From Pocillopora verrucosa (Eukaryota; Cnidaria; Anthozoa; Scleractinia; Pocilloporidae), in NCBI RefSeq assembly GCF_036669915.1, contig NC_089312.1, positions 26,884,556-26,948,555 of the forward strand: 64,000 nt of DNA, written 5' to 3'. Made by a program: the position numbers and the translations under genes. Below, piece by piece: positions 1 to 12,062 of this stretch. The notes beneath the pieces were generated by a model, which ran no database searches, was not told where the DNA came from, and was given only the letters and a program-made list of their open reading frames with translations. Each line of letters begins with the position of its first letter. Position 1 is the first letter of the stretch.

Positions 1-103
1 TCAGCCTAATTATGGCTTATAAAAACACGCGAGTTTTTTCACATGACAAGGTAGAAAACAAACTGTTCAGGGCGAGTGTTTTTTGAATGAACGACAGCCG
101 AAT

Positions 104-313
104 TCACCGGAACATGAAGATCGCTCGGGATGACAGCGCCGCAAAACTCGGCTGCAGTGACAGATGTGACTTTCCACTCAACGCATCGGAAAGGATATCA
201 GAGCAAGCTCTTATTTTTTCACTCGAAGGGCGGCCGATGTAGTTTCTGAGGCTTGCTGTGATGACCGGAGATCGCCATGATGAGCGAGCCGCGATGGACT
301 TCAGCATGATCAT
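104..313 (-). CDS. possible first exon of a mitochondrial protein, cut by window edge
   Basis: A 67 to 69 codon reading frame opens with MLKSIAARSSWR, rich in Arg, Ser and Ala without acidic residues, like a mitochondrial targeting peptide. Base composition here is more GC-rich than the surrounding DNA, as in coding exons. The frame ends at a stop at 104-106, so it is either a tiny protein or the first exon of a minus-strand gene that splices to exons left of the window. I do not recognise the family and no splice donor stands out. It could be a chance frame. Confidence 0.25.
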   Translation of the reverse strand: MIMLKSIAARSSWRSPVITASLRNYIGRPSSEKIRACSDILSDALSGKSHLSLQPSFAALSSRAIFMFR

Positions 314-1117
314 ATTCGGTCAGACACCGTCATGATTAGAATGAATTTTAACAATTATGCCAGTTTGGTTATATTTTTCATCATTTCTGTTTTGTTCTGT
401 TTTGTTTTTGAACACTGAACTTTATACACTATACGAGTGTTAGCTGTGTTTGATTTTTATTACCGTACGTAAGCTTGCAATCTAACTGAGCGTGAAAATC
501 TTTAAAACTCGGAATGTTTATTTTGTTTTTCCTTTGAGGATTTTCGTATCTGCTCACGTTTTAATAACGTAAATTACGGCGCTTGGTATGTTTACAAACC
601 TTTGTTTGATTCTTCTGTTGCTACTTGCCGGCTCACTTCAGTTCCGAAATTTCATTTTCAATTATTGGAAAAAAGCTAAAAAGAAGTCCCGGAAAAGGTC
701 GAACATAGTACAATTTGGCAGATGGCGTGACAGCTGTAGCTCAGTTCTATGCTCTATACTCTCATAGAGCACGCTCTTTCAACCAATGACAGCGCGCGTT
801 ATATCCGAACTTTATTATAACTTCAATTGGTCTCTGTGCCGGATTAATTAGACAGGGAGAAATCCAGCAGATTCGCAAGGTCTCAAAATATAATCTTGTT
901 GTTGATGCGGTAAATCAAATCGCCCTCGACCGTACACTTTGCCTCCAGTCGAAATATCATGGGAAATTGCAATGATGTCAGTCAAGAATAGCCGAGCTTG
1001 ACAAAGACATTCGGGAACTAGTAAAGGATAATAATTATATAAGTTAATGGTGGATGCCTCAACTTTCAGTCAAAAGAAAGAGTCCAGACAAAGAGCGGTC
1101 TCCTGATATAAATAAGT
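314..1117. other. intergenic, with a decayed coding-like patch at about 840-1047
   Basis: Mostly AT-rich non-coding DNA. On the plus strand, about 840 to 1047 reads as one frame with a single internal TGA near 972; the part after the stop (AELDKDIRELVKDNN) looks like coiled-coil sequence. No start, splice context or family is visible. Confidence 0.3.
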
Positions 1118-1130
1118 ATGAATTCAATTT

Positions 1131-1650
1131 TTCGTGCCCTCTTGGGTAGTCTATACCTGAGGATTACCTTTAATCTCTTGCGTACCCTCTTGGGTAGTGT
1201 ATACCTGAGGGTTATTTTTAATCTCTTCTATACCCTCTTGGGTAGTGTATACCTGAGGGTTATTTTTAATCTCTTCTATACCCTCTTGGGTAGTGTATAC
1301 CTGAGGGTTATTTTTAATCTTCTATGCCCTCTTGGGTAGTGTATACCTGAGGGTTATTTTTAATCTCTTCTATACCCTCTTGGGTAGCGTATACCTGAGG
1401 GTTAGTTTGAATCTCTTCTATACCCTCTTGGGTAGTGTATACCTGAGGGTTAGTTTTAATCTCTTCTATACCTTCTGAGGGTTATTTTTAATCTCTTGCA
1501 TGCCCTCTTGGTTAGTGTATACCTGAGGGTAATTCTTAATCTCTCCTATACCCTCCTGGGTAGTGTATACCTGAGGGTAATTTTTAATCTCTTTTATACC
1601 CTCTTGGGTAGCGTATACCTGAGGGTTATTTTTAACCTTTTCTTATCCCT
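1131..1650. repeat. minisatellite, 48-bp unit, about 11 copies
   Basis: About eleven head-to-tail copies of a 48-bp unit with core CCCTCTTGGGTAGTGTATAC followed by CTGAGGGTTATTTTTAATCT. One copy near 1318 lacks 3 or 4 bases and one near 1470 is internally deleted; the last copies drift in sequence. Because 48 is a multiple of three, long open frames (1118-1339 and 1496-1711) cross it and read a 16-residue motif, LLGSVYLRVIFNLFYT. There is no codon-level evidence that these are translated. Confidence 0.95.
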
Positions 1651-1711
1651 CCTAACTCAGAAGTCGCGTAAGACGATATTCATATGTGTGAATTTGTTCC
1701 CAATGACTTAA

Positions 1712-3424
1712 AATGCAATAACGATGTTTTAGACCAGCTTCTTCCCTGGTATAGTCGATTTTGACAAGACTGATGTCTTCGGAAAAGCTCAAAATGCCGT
1801 TCCAAACTGAAACCTTCGCACATAAAAGGTCATTATAAGAATAACTGCATTGCGCTGAAGCTTGAAGACCGAACGAGGAGACTATCAGTTGGAAGCGATG
1901 TGTATTCTCTGGATGATCTAATCAACACAGTTTCTGGACTTTAAAAGTTAAAAAACCATGACCTGTATAAAGAAGGGTTTGTCGGAGTTAACCTTACGTA
2001 GGCCTAGGTCTTCTATCATGGAGGTGAAATCAGCTTTACCGGTGCCGCTTTTTAGGCTATTTTTGAGTCCCTTCGTTTTACGTGTTTTAAATTGTTCTTG
2101 CTATATGTTTCTGTAACATTTGGTCAGGAATATTCGTGGACCTTGTGTTAAAGATTTACTGTTGTCTTCTTTAAGACATGCATTGTCTTTACAGAGAAAA
2201 TAAGGTTAGCGTATCGCCCTTTAAGTTTTTTCGAATTAGACCCGTTAAGTTTGTACGAGACATTTCTCTGGACTCTTTTTTCTGGAAAATGAGTGAACAA
2301 AGTAGAGTTGCATCTTGAAAATGATTGGAATTGTAATCATCGGAAGTTGCGGTTTTTTCCATTTCATTCGAGGGGAGCATAATTGATCATGACCAATAAA
2401 TATTCATGGCAAAATTGGGATCAGGGAAAAAGTCCGAATAACCGTGAAATCCGGATAATCTAGGTCCGGATAATCGATAATCGGATAATCATGATCAAAC
2501 ACATCGAACTTATTTCACGATGAATCCATATTAATCCTGTGAGCCAAAATATTCATACTCATTTAGTTCCGAAAGTTTAAAGTTGACTCAGTTGATTAAC
2601 ATGGAGCGGTTAGAAAGCACGTCCTTAACTGAATTTTAATACTCTCACAAAGAGGGATAGAAAAACTGAAAACTTATTTCAAAATCAAAATCAAAACCGC
2701 AAGTTTAAGAAATTGTATTCTTGTTGCGCCAGAAACATTGTAGAGATTCACAACTTAACTTAACGAGCTCAAACCTTACCATGTGTCTTGTTCTATTTAC
2801 AAACATGACACTATCGACATTGCTGATTCTAGCGATATTCAGGACGCGTGTCATATGAACTACGCAATATATCTCGTTCATCGTAAAGTCTCTGTGGCTC
2901 CGTGGTAGAGCATCGGAGCTCTGAGGTTTGATTCCTCGTGGGTACTCAGAATTTTTTCTTTGTCCCATGCTCGTGACAAGACGAAAAACATCTTCCTCTA
3001 TTTCTTTACCGAGCTCAAAATTTACCATATCTCTTATTCTACAATTAAAGTGGGAATTACCAATCAGATGTTCATATACATCAACGAATTGCTAATCAAA
3101 AATTTAATTAAAAAGCTCCTAAGGTGATAAAATAAAAAATTAAATTTTCGAATAATATATTTTGTAACCTGTGGACACAATGCCTTTGATTTCTATACAA
3201 TACTCCGATTTCGACAAACTGAATTGACGGACCAATTACAACTGACATGTAAAATAACACAAAAGCCTCCAGTAAGCGGATAAAAAGTAGGAACTTTGAA
3301 TGACAGATATTGAAAAAATTATTGTTTCATTAGATATTTACGCTTGTTTAAACGCTGTCATCTTCAGGTGAACTTGGTATCGATTGTCTGGGACTAAATC
3401 ATTGATTGACTCAAAACTCAAGAA
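1712..3424. other. intergenic; coding-like remnant and a SINE piece
   Basis: About 1780 to 1945 (+) reads as an open frame of about 50 codons ending in LDDLINTVSGL and a TAA. It looks like a terminal exon or pseudogene remnant without an identifiable family. The stretch 2390-2480 is rich in GGATAATC repeats. A tRNA-like SINE fragment lies at 2889-3010 (separate entry). The rest is AT-rich with nothing recognised. Confidence 0.4.
2757..3040 (+). mobile_element. tRNA-derived SINE fragment with flanking 37-bp direct repeats
   Basis: Bases 2889-2955 contain a Pol III box A-like segment (TGGCTCCGTGGTAGAGCA) and a box B-like segment (GAGGTTTGATTCCTC), but the region between them is too short to form an anticodon arm, so it is a deleted tRNA-like head. 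The tail, GGTACTCAGAATTTTTTCTT then TGTCCCATGCTCGTGA, recurs in inverted orientation at 24010-24085. Imperfect direct repeats (CGAGCTCAAA...TTACCAT) lie at 2757-2795 and 3004-3040. I infer a decayed member of a coral SINE family. Confidence 0.55.
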
Positions 3425-4874
3425 ATGACCGAGAAGAATCCTCAAGGTAAAGTTATTTTTATGTTATGCAATTCTGGCAAAAAAGAAAATGATAAAATTG
3501 TAGAGTAATTCCTTAAATCATTTCTACAAAATTGCGTTTTATGATGACAAGGGTCAAACTGATCATATTCATAATCTTTGCAGTAGATCCTCCACCATAT
3601 ACATCGCCTGCGCAGCCTCCTGTCTCAGCTCAACCTGGTAGCCCTGCTCAGCCTGGATATCCACCCCAGCCTGGTTACCCACCTGGTTACGCAGCCCAAC
3701 CAAATTACAATGCGCAGCCAGGTTACCCAGCGCAGCCTCAACCAGGGTATCCACCTCAGCCTGGGTATCCACCTCAGCCTGGGTATCCAGCACATCAACC
3801 GGCAGCGTATCCTCAACAGTCTGTTCAGCAAGTACAACAAAGCAACACTGTGATCAATATTGGCGCCCCTGTAAGTTTAAGACTGATTGTTGACATTATT
3901 TCCTGCCTTTACCGTGTAACTACATATCAGTTGTCTTCCCTCTTCAATGCTTAGTCTTCCTTTCTGTTTATAGAACGTTAAATTGACTTCTCTATTCTTG
4001 CACAGGCTCCCCAGACTATCGTGGTGCCAGTCAATCCTCGTCCTCCAAATCACATGTGTTGGTCTGTGTTAAACTGCCTTTTCTGTGCATGGCCCATAGG
4101 ACTGGCAGCTATTGTGTTTTCTTGCATGGTAAGACAGAAAAAGTTTGAAAATCCATCATATGAGAAAACGGAAAACGGGCTTAGAATTGTACGTGCTCGA
4201 CCTTGCAAAGCTCGGTCTGTGATGCTGAATAAGATCTCTATTGAGTCTCTGTATGAATACCATAAATGTTGGGGAATAAAGTATTCGCGACGATCATGAA
4301 GCTAACGTATGGATAACCTTTTAACCAACTATAGTCGTTTCAGCAAACTTCGTGCTCAGGATCTGTAATTATATAGTGCATTCACAGTCATTCTATAGCA
4401 AACTTGAACACAATTTGTTCATGATGTCCATCAGTCTCATTTCAAAAAGTAATATTGAAGTTCAAGACTTGCAAAAAGGTACTGTGGTTTGAAACCTCAC
4501 ACAATATTCAACATTATTTCTCATCACAATTGGCAGTAATAGCACAATTGATTGGCCAATTTGCCGTTGTCAAAAAACCACTAAACCACTGTTGATTTGT
4601 TAAATCGAAAATGGTTCTTTTCAACCGTTGCAAGATAATCAATACTGGGGCTATAAAACTTTATTTTGGTTACATAATCTCCTTTCTTTGTTGTTTGTTT
4701 GTTTGTCTGATGTTAGTTTCGTTTGTGTATTTGAAGGTGGACAGTTCATATGCTGCAGGAGATTACGATGGTGCCTTGAGGAACTCTAACATTGCTAGGT
4801 GGCTCAATATTGCATCTATCATCTTTGGCCTTATCATATACATCAGTATCGTATCCAGCTCGGTTGCACGCTAG
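3425..4874 (+). CDS. CD225/dispanin (IFITM-like) membrane protein 1, proline-rich N-terminus
   Basis: Four exons join in phase: 3425-3446, 3584-3870, 4006-4128 and 4737-4874, giving 189 residues. Every intron is GT/AG. The cytosolic N-terminal half (about residues 8-100) is rich in PPPY and YPPQPGYP repeats, a possible binding site for WW-domain ubiquitin ligases. Exon 3 holds the first membrane segment with paired cysteines (CLFCAWPIGLAAIVFSC). Exon 4 begins VDSSYAAGDYDGAL, the conserved CD225 loop with its GD and small residues, then a second hydrophobic segment (ASIIFGLIIYISIV). This is the layout of the dispanin family, which includes IFITM and PRRT/SYNDIG proteins acting in vesicle membranes. 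A direct antiviral role cannot be inferred. An AATAAA follows at 5283-5288. Confidence 0.88.
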
Positions 4875-6259
4875 TTAATTTAGTCTACAGAACAAGCAGA
4901 AGATTAAGGTAGAGCTCATTTGCCAAATCGGGTTTTTTCTCTTTTGCAAAATTTTGGTCATATAACACGTACTCAACTGTTTATCATAACATAATTTAGC
5001 ATAAATTTCAATTATTTCCAATCGAGGTTTAGTTCTTTTCTAAATTCTTTTTAAAACCTGATGGCCATTATATTTTGCGGTTACATTTTACAGTTACAGC
5101 GTAATTTTTACCGCTCGTCGCTGTACTGAATGAAATCTTCTTTCGTGCGCTTACAATTTGACTGGATTTTAGATTTTATTAAAAAGATGGAATCCCGTCT
5201 TGCATGAAGATGGATGGATGATAAGCAGATTTTTGCATTTACGCTAGTCTTTTCTTTTTTGTATTGACTTTAAAGTTCGAGCAATAAACGGGTGTTTAGT
5301 ATACCTCTTTTCATTGCATGTTTATTATTCTGTAAACCTATCATGTCATGTCAGCACTCACTAACCCAAAAGAATCAATAACGCCGAGGTATGTGACCCT
5401 GGCTGTCGCAAAATGATCACTGAGAAAGTGGTGTCTGGTTAGGTACTACAGGATTTATTCAATTCACTCGTCGTGTTCGTGGAAAAAGAAAGAATCGAGG
5501 CCTGATGAGGATTGGGCATTCGAGAGGCCCTGTGTTAGCCGGTAGGATTCTTCACACTAGCATCCGGGTCGAGATGTCTACGTTGAAATTCCAACAAGAA
5601 AAATTTCAGAAAACGAAACATACAGAGTAAAAGGCTTTTGAGCCGAGGCTCAAACTCAGTGTCTTTTCGCAAGCTAGTATTGTAGCGCATGCGTTAGTCA
5701 CCTACCGTCGTGCATCGCTCAGTTCCAACAAATTTGTTGGCGGTCTTGGCACACTGTTTTACTAGAGTTGGCATAATGAAATAGTCAAATGGCCGACGGA
5801 AAAATAAATCTTTTGTTTCTCCCCACGAGCAATTTCCAAAATGGAATACACGCATTTTTTGACAGTCGTTTGTTGTTGCACACTGTTGAACTTATATCTC
5901 CGGCTTATAAACAAAAATAGAAAGCGGTCCAGTATTCATATTTCGTTCGTCTCAATCGTTATACGCTTGCTTTCAGCCTCTTTTCGCTACTTCTAATTCT
6001 ATCATTCTTGAGTTTACGACGAGTTTAATGTGATCATCTTTATATATCTCAGATATGATAGAATTTTGCATTGGTACTTCTACAAATGTTGAGACATTCA
6101 ACTTCAATGACATGGATTACTGATAAACACGAAAAGATAAAAAACCTCAAATCATATGTTACTGCGCCCGGTCAATGAAATTACAGTCGAAATGAACATG
6201 AACTCTTACAGCGCTGATTTTTCCTTCCCGTCGTAAACAAAAGCATCTATGTTTCAAGT
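4875..6259. other. 3' UTR of dispanin 1, then intergenic
   Basis: After the polyadenylation signal the region holds no frame or repeat that I can assign. It lies between two genes that converge on it (dispanin 1 on plus, the DUF1757-like gene on minus). Confidence 0.5.
5283..5288 (+). other. polyadenylation signal AATAAA of dispanin 1
   Basis: Canonical hexamer 409 bases after the stop codon, in an AT-rich context, followed by a T-rich stretch. Confidence 0.5.
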
Positions 6260-7306
6260 TCATTTATGCCTCTCGGCATTAACTGTGTTGTATAGACCCA
6301 TAGCGATGGTTCCTCCAACCAGGCCTACCACGGCACCTGACACAGCTGAGCCCCCTAGCAAAAAGTTCCCACTTGCACCTCCTACGGATCCAAGAATGGA
6401 AGCTTGATCTACTCGTATTTGGTTCCGGTTATACCTGGATCAAAATAGTAGAATGTATCTTTTAGCATTCTTGTAATTAAACCTACTGCAAACTTAACGG
6501 AGTACCAGGTAAAAACAAGTACAAAGGACTGCAAACTTAATGGACTACCGGGTACACACAAGTACAAAGATGTTTACCCCCTTCGTCTCCTTCGCAAGTC
6601 CGGCTCCACTTTAAAGCTGAGAACTGTGTATATGCGTGCAAATATGCCAGGAAATTGTGAAGGACAAGAAATAACTTGATTTTCAGAAAACTGGAAAAAC
6701 ACACCCTTTTCAATCCTTTACATCCCTACACGCTTTCCTCTGCACGTCACCTACAGCACTGACTGAGAGAGTTTGTTTAACAGTCCAGAGCCTCTTTACA
6801 CGGCAATCATTGACATCATACTTATAACTTAAGTCTTTGACTCGGCTGTGATCGATATCACTAGGATAAATGATTTGTTAGTCGCTCTAAGGGGTTATAG
6901 GGCTAGGTTGATTTCAACACATCTCGAAAAAAGAGGCTATGCATATACATAAATTCTTAAAATCTTTCTACCTTAATCTATATGTACGATCAAACATTCC
7001 GTCATCATCAATGCCTGCACCACTGTTAGCCTTTGCAAAAGTCATTAGAGGTCCCAGAGGAATCCCAATGATCGCTCCATTTCTTCCATACCGAAGAGCT
7101 GTCTCTTTAACGGCCCCTAAAGTGCGAGGGCCAGCAGCAAGGCGAACTACGGGAGCAATAATGACCATACCAAGAAGCGCCCCAGCTTGAATGGTCTTGA
7201 AAGTAACATGAGTGTAGAGTTCTGTTGCCGGGTACTTTATTTTTCTCATTTCTTCATCTGTTAGCTTTTGACCCAGCATGTTCCTCCACCAAACAAAGTT
7301 ACTCAT
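6260..7306 (-). CDS. small glycine-rich membrane protein, DUF1757-like
   Basis: Two exons on the minus strand, 7306-6972 and 6434-6260, join in phase 2 and give 169 residues. The N-terminal part has a WW-rich start followed by YPATELYTHVTFKTIQAG and two glycine-rich hydrophobic stretches (about residues 39-58 and 70-92). The splice junction falls in the charged motif YRLRYNRNQIRVDQ, which I associate with the eukaryotic DUF1757 family, although this is from memory. The C-terminal exon is again small and glycine-rich (GSVGGASGNFLLGGSAVSGA) and could form Tim17-like packed helices. The subcellular site and function are unknown; a mitochondrial inner-membrane protein is a guess. The start chosen is the first ATG of the frame, with stops upstream. 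Confidence 0.7.
6485..6570. repeat. 43-bp tandem duplication in the intron
   Basis: Two adjacent imperfect copies of a 43-bp unit beginning ACTGCAAACTTAA and ending AAGTACAAAG (6485-6527 and 6528-6570), inside the single intron of the DUF1757-like gene. Confidence 0.8.
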
Positions 7307-9835
7307 GGCGTCTTTTCAAATGTGATCTGCAATGCTATGAAAAAATCGACAACAACGTTATAGTTAGTCACATGATTCTTCCTGACTCTCTTATGGAATT
7401 ACAGGCTCCAGGCCCTCAGTCCGTGGAGACTAAGTACAAGGCGGGCGAGAGAAAACGAGTGGTTGTAGTTGTGAAGTAATTAACAGCTCGTTTATGTGAC
7501 CCCCTGTTTTTCATGCGCCGCGGACTGAGAGTGTGACACAAGCTAAAACCCTTCTGGTGAGTGAACAAGTCACGCCTCAGCATAACACAACTGAGCACAT
7601 TTGCTTCTATGGCAAAAACCTATCGAAATCCATGACGTATTGCAAAATAATTTATTGTGGGGAGATTTGTAGGGTGAGAAAGTGATATTTTTATGAGCAC
7701 CGACTTCACTCGCCTTTAAAAGGATTCGTATGATATGTAAATTTTCTTTGATGGGCAAATCTGGACTGACGATCCAAAAGACCAATTCATTCCCTACCAA
7801 AAAATCATCAGAGTGCAAACTAGCTTGCTAAAATTATTTTTGAATTAAAAAAAAATCAAAGGAAGACAAATTGTTGCAGTTATCGACCTCCAAAAATTTC
7901 CTATGATGAACTTGACGCTGCTAAATGTCACGCAAGCGTTTCTCGTAAAATTTAAATGATATTTTTATTTCTTTCGGCTTTAGAAAAAAAATCTCCTTTA
8001 AAAAATTTAAAGTTGTGACATTAAACATAGCCCCTCTATTTTTTCAAAGGCCAAACCGCAAACAATAAGTAGTTAGAACTAAGTAAGTATCTAATGATCT
8101 AGTTTCTTTGATCTGTTTACATATAGCATCAATTAGCAGCGACATGTTTTTCCAAATGGACCTCGGGCGCTTTAAATTCGTTGCTTTACGAGGCAGAAAC
8201 TTCGTTCCTGTGCTCTTTCAATCATTTCGAAGCGCAAGGTTTGAAAAACTTTTGGTTTCAACCAGCAGGTAGCTAAATGGCCAATCGCAAATACTATCAA
8301 GAACTAGACGCAATATTAGAAAGCTTGTGCAGAAATTCACGTACCTGACTCTGTGGATACACACCAATGATAAGAAGTTGTTTCTCGCGTAGCTTTGCCA
8401 ATCGGCTATAACAAAGATCAGGCTACAAAATTTGGCTCTCTTGTCGAGTATTTCCTCAAAACAAAGTTTACGTGTGAAGCTAGGTGTGATATCGTGACCT
8501 TGTGCAATAGCAACTCACAAGCGAAAGCAATATTTTCGTTCAGCGGTAATTATCATGCAAATTTATATATACGTGTCTTAAAAGAAGAATAAGATCAGAA
8601 GTATCGTCGACAGTTGCCAGCTTCAAAGCATCTTACAGAGTTAAAGAGCCGAATGTAAGCCTCAAAAGAGTTAAATTCTTTATATTTATTATTTTTCAAA
8701 CTCATAGTACGTTACAGTTACATTGGTTAATGCATTGAAGACAGAGCACAGGTAAATTACCAGTACTGTACTGCAAAATCTCTTTGTTTGACACAGAGAT
8801 TCAGCACTCAGTGTTCGAATGAAAGAATTACATTATTTCGTTCATCAAGCAATTTTTCGGTTTCAACCAGAAGGCGTTTCGGAACTCATTCTTCCGTTTG
8901 CTTTATCGCTGCCAGCGTATGATTAACAATGTAAATGTCTTTAGAAGGAGGGCATATCGTATCTTTGGTTAAAGTTAATTACGTCTGGATCTGCCGCTGT
9001 GCCGTAAAATCGTGTTTGAAAGCCGGAATGACAACTTCGCTTGACCCCTTACACCTTAACATCAGTATACATATTCTCCAAACTGTCCTTCATGCATTTC
9101 CTTAGGTGCTCACATGGAAAATTTGTTTAGTTGGTGATCATTTCCTTTATTCTCGTAACCTTCATGCGTGATTCAAGGGTTATATTGTGGGGAGAAATAC
9201 GATGCTGGTCTGTTTTAGAGGTCAAAGGGTTGGTAAAGAGAGCCATACTTCAAACTAACAAGCTGAAGTCTCATTGTTATGGTTTGACGCACAATCGCAT
9301 AATTATTAAGAGAGGAAAATCGAAACGAGTTATTTACATGGGGTTTTGTAGGATGTTGAGGCAATCAAGTATGTTTTCAGTATTTTCTGAGAAATTCACC
9401 CTTTGAATGACTTGACTTTATCGATCCAACTGACTCTTAGCAGTTAGATCAGGCTGAGAGGTTTGCCTATCGTAGTTTTGTGCTGTCCGAAACACCACTC
9501 CTTTTTGCATCGGCCATAACGCAACCTCTTCCGTTAAAGTTTTTTTCTTCTTGTTGATCGTAGATTATCTTATGTTTAAGGTATATTTCTACCATGTTCT
9601 TGGTTCTACCATCCACACGCGCATCGCTAGTTGCTGGTGAAAGGCCAGCGAGGAAGAATCTTAGGATATGATACCATCATCCCATGCAGATGGTCCTACC
9701 TCCAAGCCAGGACTGAACAGAGACTCAGATTGACTGTCGCATATTCTACGCTGAGGTTCATCAAACCTTCTCCATTCTTGTTTCGCATGATATGAAATTT
9801 AGTCACGCCTGAAATTTGAAGTGAACTCCCAAAAA
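7307..9835. other. intergenic; contains one MITE copy
   Basis: No coding exon recognised. A member of the TTAACCCTTTAAC-type MITE family occupies about 9044-9231 (separate entry). The remainder is AT-rich with only short chance frames. Confidence 0.5.
9044..9231. mobile_element. MITE, TTAACCCTTTAACTCC family, copy A (diverged)
   Basis: Begins ACCCCTTACACCTTAACATC and ends GAGGTCAAAGGGTT, so its ends are imperfect inverted repeats. Its interior is clearly homologous, in the same orientation, to copy C at 26120-26331 (shared TCAGTATACATATTCTCC, GGTGATCATTTCCTTTATTC and GGAGAAAT...GATGCTGGTC). No open frame; non-autonomous. Confidence 0.75.
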
Positions 9836-11508
9836 CTATGAGATAGAAGGAACGAGATGAAAGAATATCAGATAAAATGACGCTCCAACTATTCCCAGCA
9901 TGCCAAACACAATAGCCGTCATACTCCAGTACTTTGCATTTTTCGATTTCTGCACAGCACCTTCTCTGTTTCCATCATCGTAGGTTCTGTCCACCTGTAA
10001 TGAGGTGAGCATAACAGACTGTATCACAAATCTAATAATCACAGTCACGATAATTATACTTCTGAGGCAGAGTAAATGCTTCGAGTGGTTTCAAATGAAG
10101 TGGAAACAAATTGGTACTAGTCTCTTTTCCAGTCGACGTTGGGTCTTGGCAAATAACCTTGTTACTCGTGAAAGGAGACCTGGCACAAGATTGGTACCAG
10201 AAATAAAAATTGTGCGATGGAGTGGTGAGATTTCTAAGATTTTAAAGTTATTCTTCATGTTCTTTGAAAATATTCAAACATCAACAAGATGGCACTGTGA
10301 GGAAAACTCCAGCTAAGAAGACCGTATGATTCAATTTTATTTCCTTTCTATTCAGAGATTTTTTGTTTCCGTGTTTGGTCGGTCACCACTGTCTTGAGGT
10401 TTTGAATTTATTTCTTCATTTCTCTTAATTGAAGCAAAATAGTAAATATGAATGAGATTCGTGATAACCGCTAATGTTCGAAGAATTATTTTTAAAGCCT
10501 AAAAGCTTAGTTTCTTTTGCCATGGTGGGTTTTTCAGGTCATTTAGTATTGATTTCGTTTTAGTCCACTTCAAATTTCAAACACTATCCAATCAAATAAG
10601 TAAAAACAAAGTGTCAGCCGCAGCAAACGAGCATGTATACCTCTGGGGTATTTTACCTGTAGTGCACAAATGAATCCGACCACACCAAAAGGTAGGCAGC
10701 AACAGATTATTGCAGTTATTGCCAGACAAAGGTGGTTGTCTGGCCGAGGAATAAGTAATGGCGGAGATTGCTGATATGTTGAATAACGAGATTTTCTTCT
10801 AGATTCGTCCTTCGACAAAAATAATGAGATTTATGTTAGTGCACTTGACGTTAACAGCGTCGTTAGTCTTCCTTACTGTTTGGCGTACCTTACTGAAGAA
10901 ATGTAAAAAAAATAATTATTTAAAAAACTACTTATTTAGAGAAAGGCTGATAGCACACAAACCTGAGCCGAAGGTATGACTGTAACGCGGACCTGCCCTG
11001 ATGGGTCTGTATCTTCTGATGGCCAACTGACTATATCAAGATTTACAGTTGAACCAGGCAGAGGTGTAACATGATCTCCTTCCTCTTCCTCGTCGGTTTG
11101 ATCTGAGATGGTAAGAGATGATTTTTTTATCTCTTCGTTCTCTGATATATTGAGATTTTGCTGCTTGATGTGGCCATTACGTAAGACTGTAAACAAAGAC
11201 AAATTAATCCGATTGGTCAAAAACGAAAATGCAATGTAACGTGGTCTTGAAGAGCTTTTTAAGTGTTGGAAACGAAACATCTTCTAGACATATCATTCAC
11301 TAACCTGTAGTCAGGCCATGAGAGCAGACATACCTATACGCGGAAGGGTGCAAAAAATTATTCGGAAGAAAACTGGTAGCAGCTGAAGGGGAGAATTATG
11401 AAATAGATCTGAGGACGTTGAGGGGTTCAGAGACAAATTTATTGCGAAAGAAGATTCTAATTGGATTATAATGTGAGGCTTTGCCATCTTGGTCGAGCGG
11501 GAAAACAT
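9836..11508 (-). CDS. CD225/dispanin (IFITM-like) membrane protein 2, acidic N-terminus
   Basis: Four minus-strand exons, 11508-11334, 11186-10963, 10809-10657 and 9994-9836, join in phase to give 236 residues; a second in-frame ATG at 11487 is equally possible. Unlike its neighbours, the N-terminal half is not proline-rich. It has an acidic run (DEEEEGD, about residues 94-100) and serine-rich stretches. Exon 3 carries PRPDNHLCLAITAIICCCLP, the cysteine-rich first membrane segment. Exon 4 opens VDRTYDDGNREGAVQKSKNA, the CD225 loop, and ends in a strongly hydrophobic segment of about 25 residues. Exon boundaries of the CD225 part match dispanin 1 exactly. Probably a type of membrane or vesicle organiser; substrate and partners unknown. 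The first exon is the least certain. Confidence 0.8.
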
Positions 11509-11847
11509 TGACGTTCCCGTGACATGATCTGGCTGTCATAACGCATAATTCAGTTCAAAAACTGTCATTCGAACGCCTAAGGAATGTCTCTTCATGCATG
11601 AGTTTTTGTCCAATCATGATCTACCATTTTAAACCAGAATTCGTCTATATGTTTTGGTTAAGACACAACGCAGGATACTGGAGTTTTCAGTCCAGAGTAA
11701 TCGAACAAACATCTCAATGTATATGTGTGACAGAAGGTGCAGATAATATCTAAGGTTAAGATAAGGCAAACAAACTTGCAAACCTTTTAATTCAAATTAT
11801 TTTTTCGAAAATGGCAGATGAAATATGCATATTTGTTTGCTGTCTGA

Positions 11848-12062
11848 TTAACCTTTCAACTCCCAAAATCTGAATAGTAATTCTCCTTACTATCTGCCAT
11901 ATAATTCTTACGATGTCAGTTTGGAGAGAATGGTATTGCATTGGATCAACTAACAATCCCCTAACTGACATTTTTCTTTGTTCTCATCCTTTTTCTATTT
12001 GGTATTGTATTGATAATATAAGGAGAAATTCTGTCTTAGTTACTCATAGGAGTTAAGGGTTT
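11848..12062. mobile_element. MITE, TTAACCCTTTAACTCC family, copy B
   Basis: Starts TTAACCTTTCAACTCCCAAA and ends CATAGGAGTTAAGGGTTTA, giving imperfect terminal inverted repeats. The interior matches copy F (62098-62309) at the left end, and the reverse complement of copy D (46378-46574) over most of its length. No coding capacity. Confidence 0.85.

Noticed and set aside
1118-1711. Open frames of 71-73 codons over the repeat, or a CRISPR-like array
   Set aside because: They exist because the tandem unit is 48 bp; units are contiguous with no spacers, and the genome is eukaryotic.
3569-3840. Two antisense frames opposite the proline-rich exon of dispanin 1
   Set aside because: Mirror frames caused by repetitive CCNCAGCCN codons; the sense exon has correct splice sites and protein similarity.
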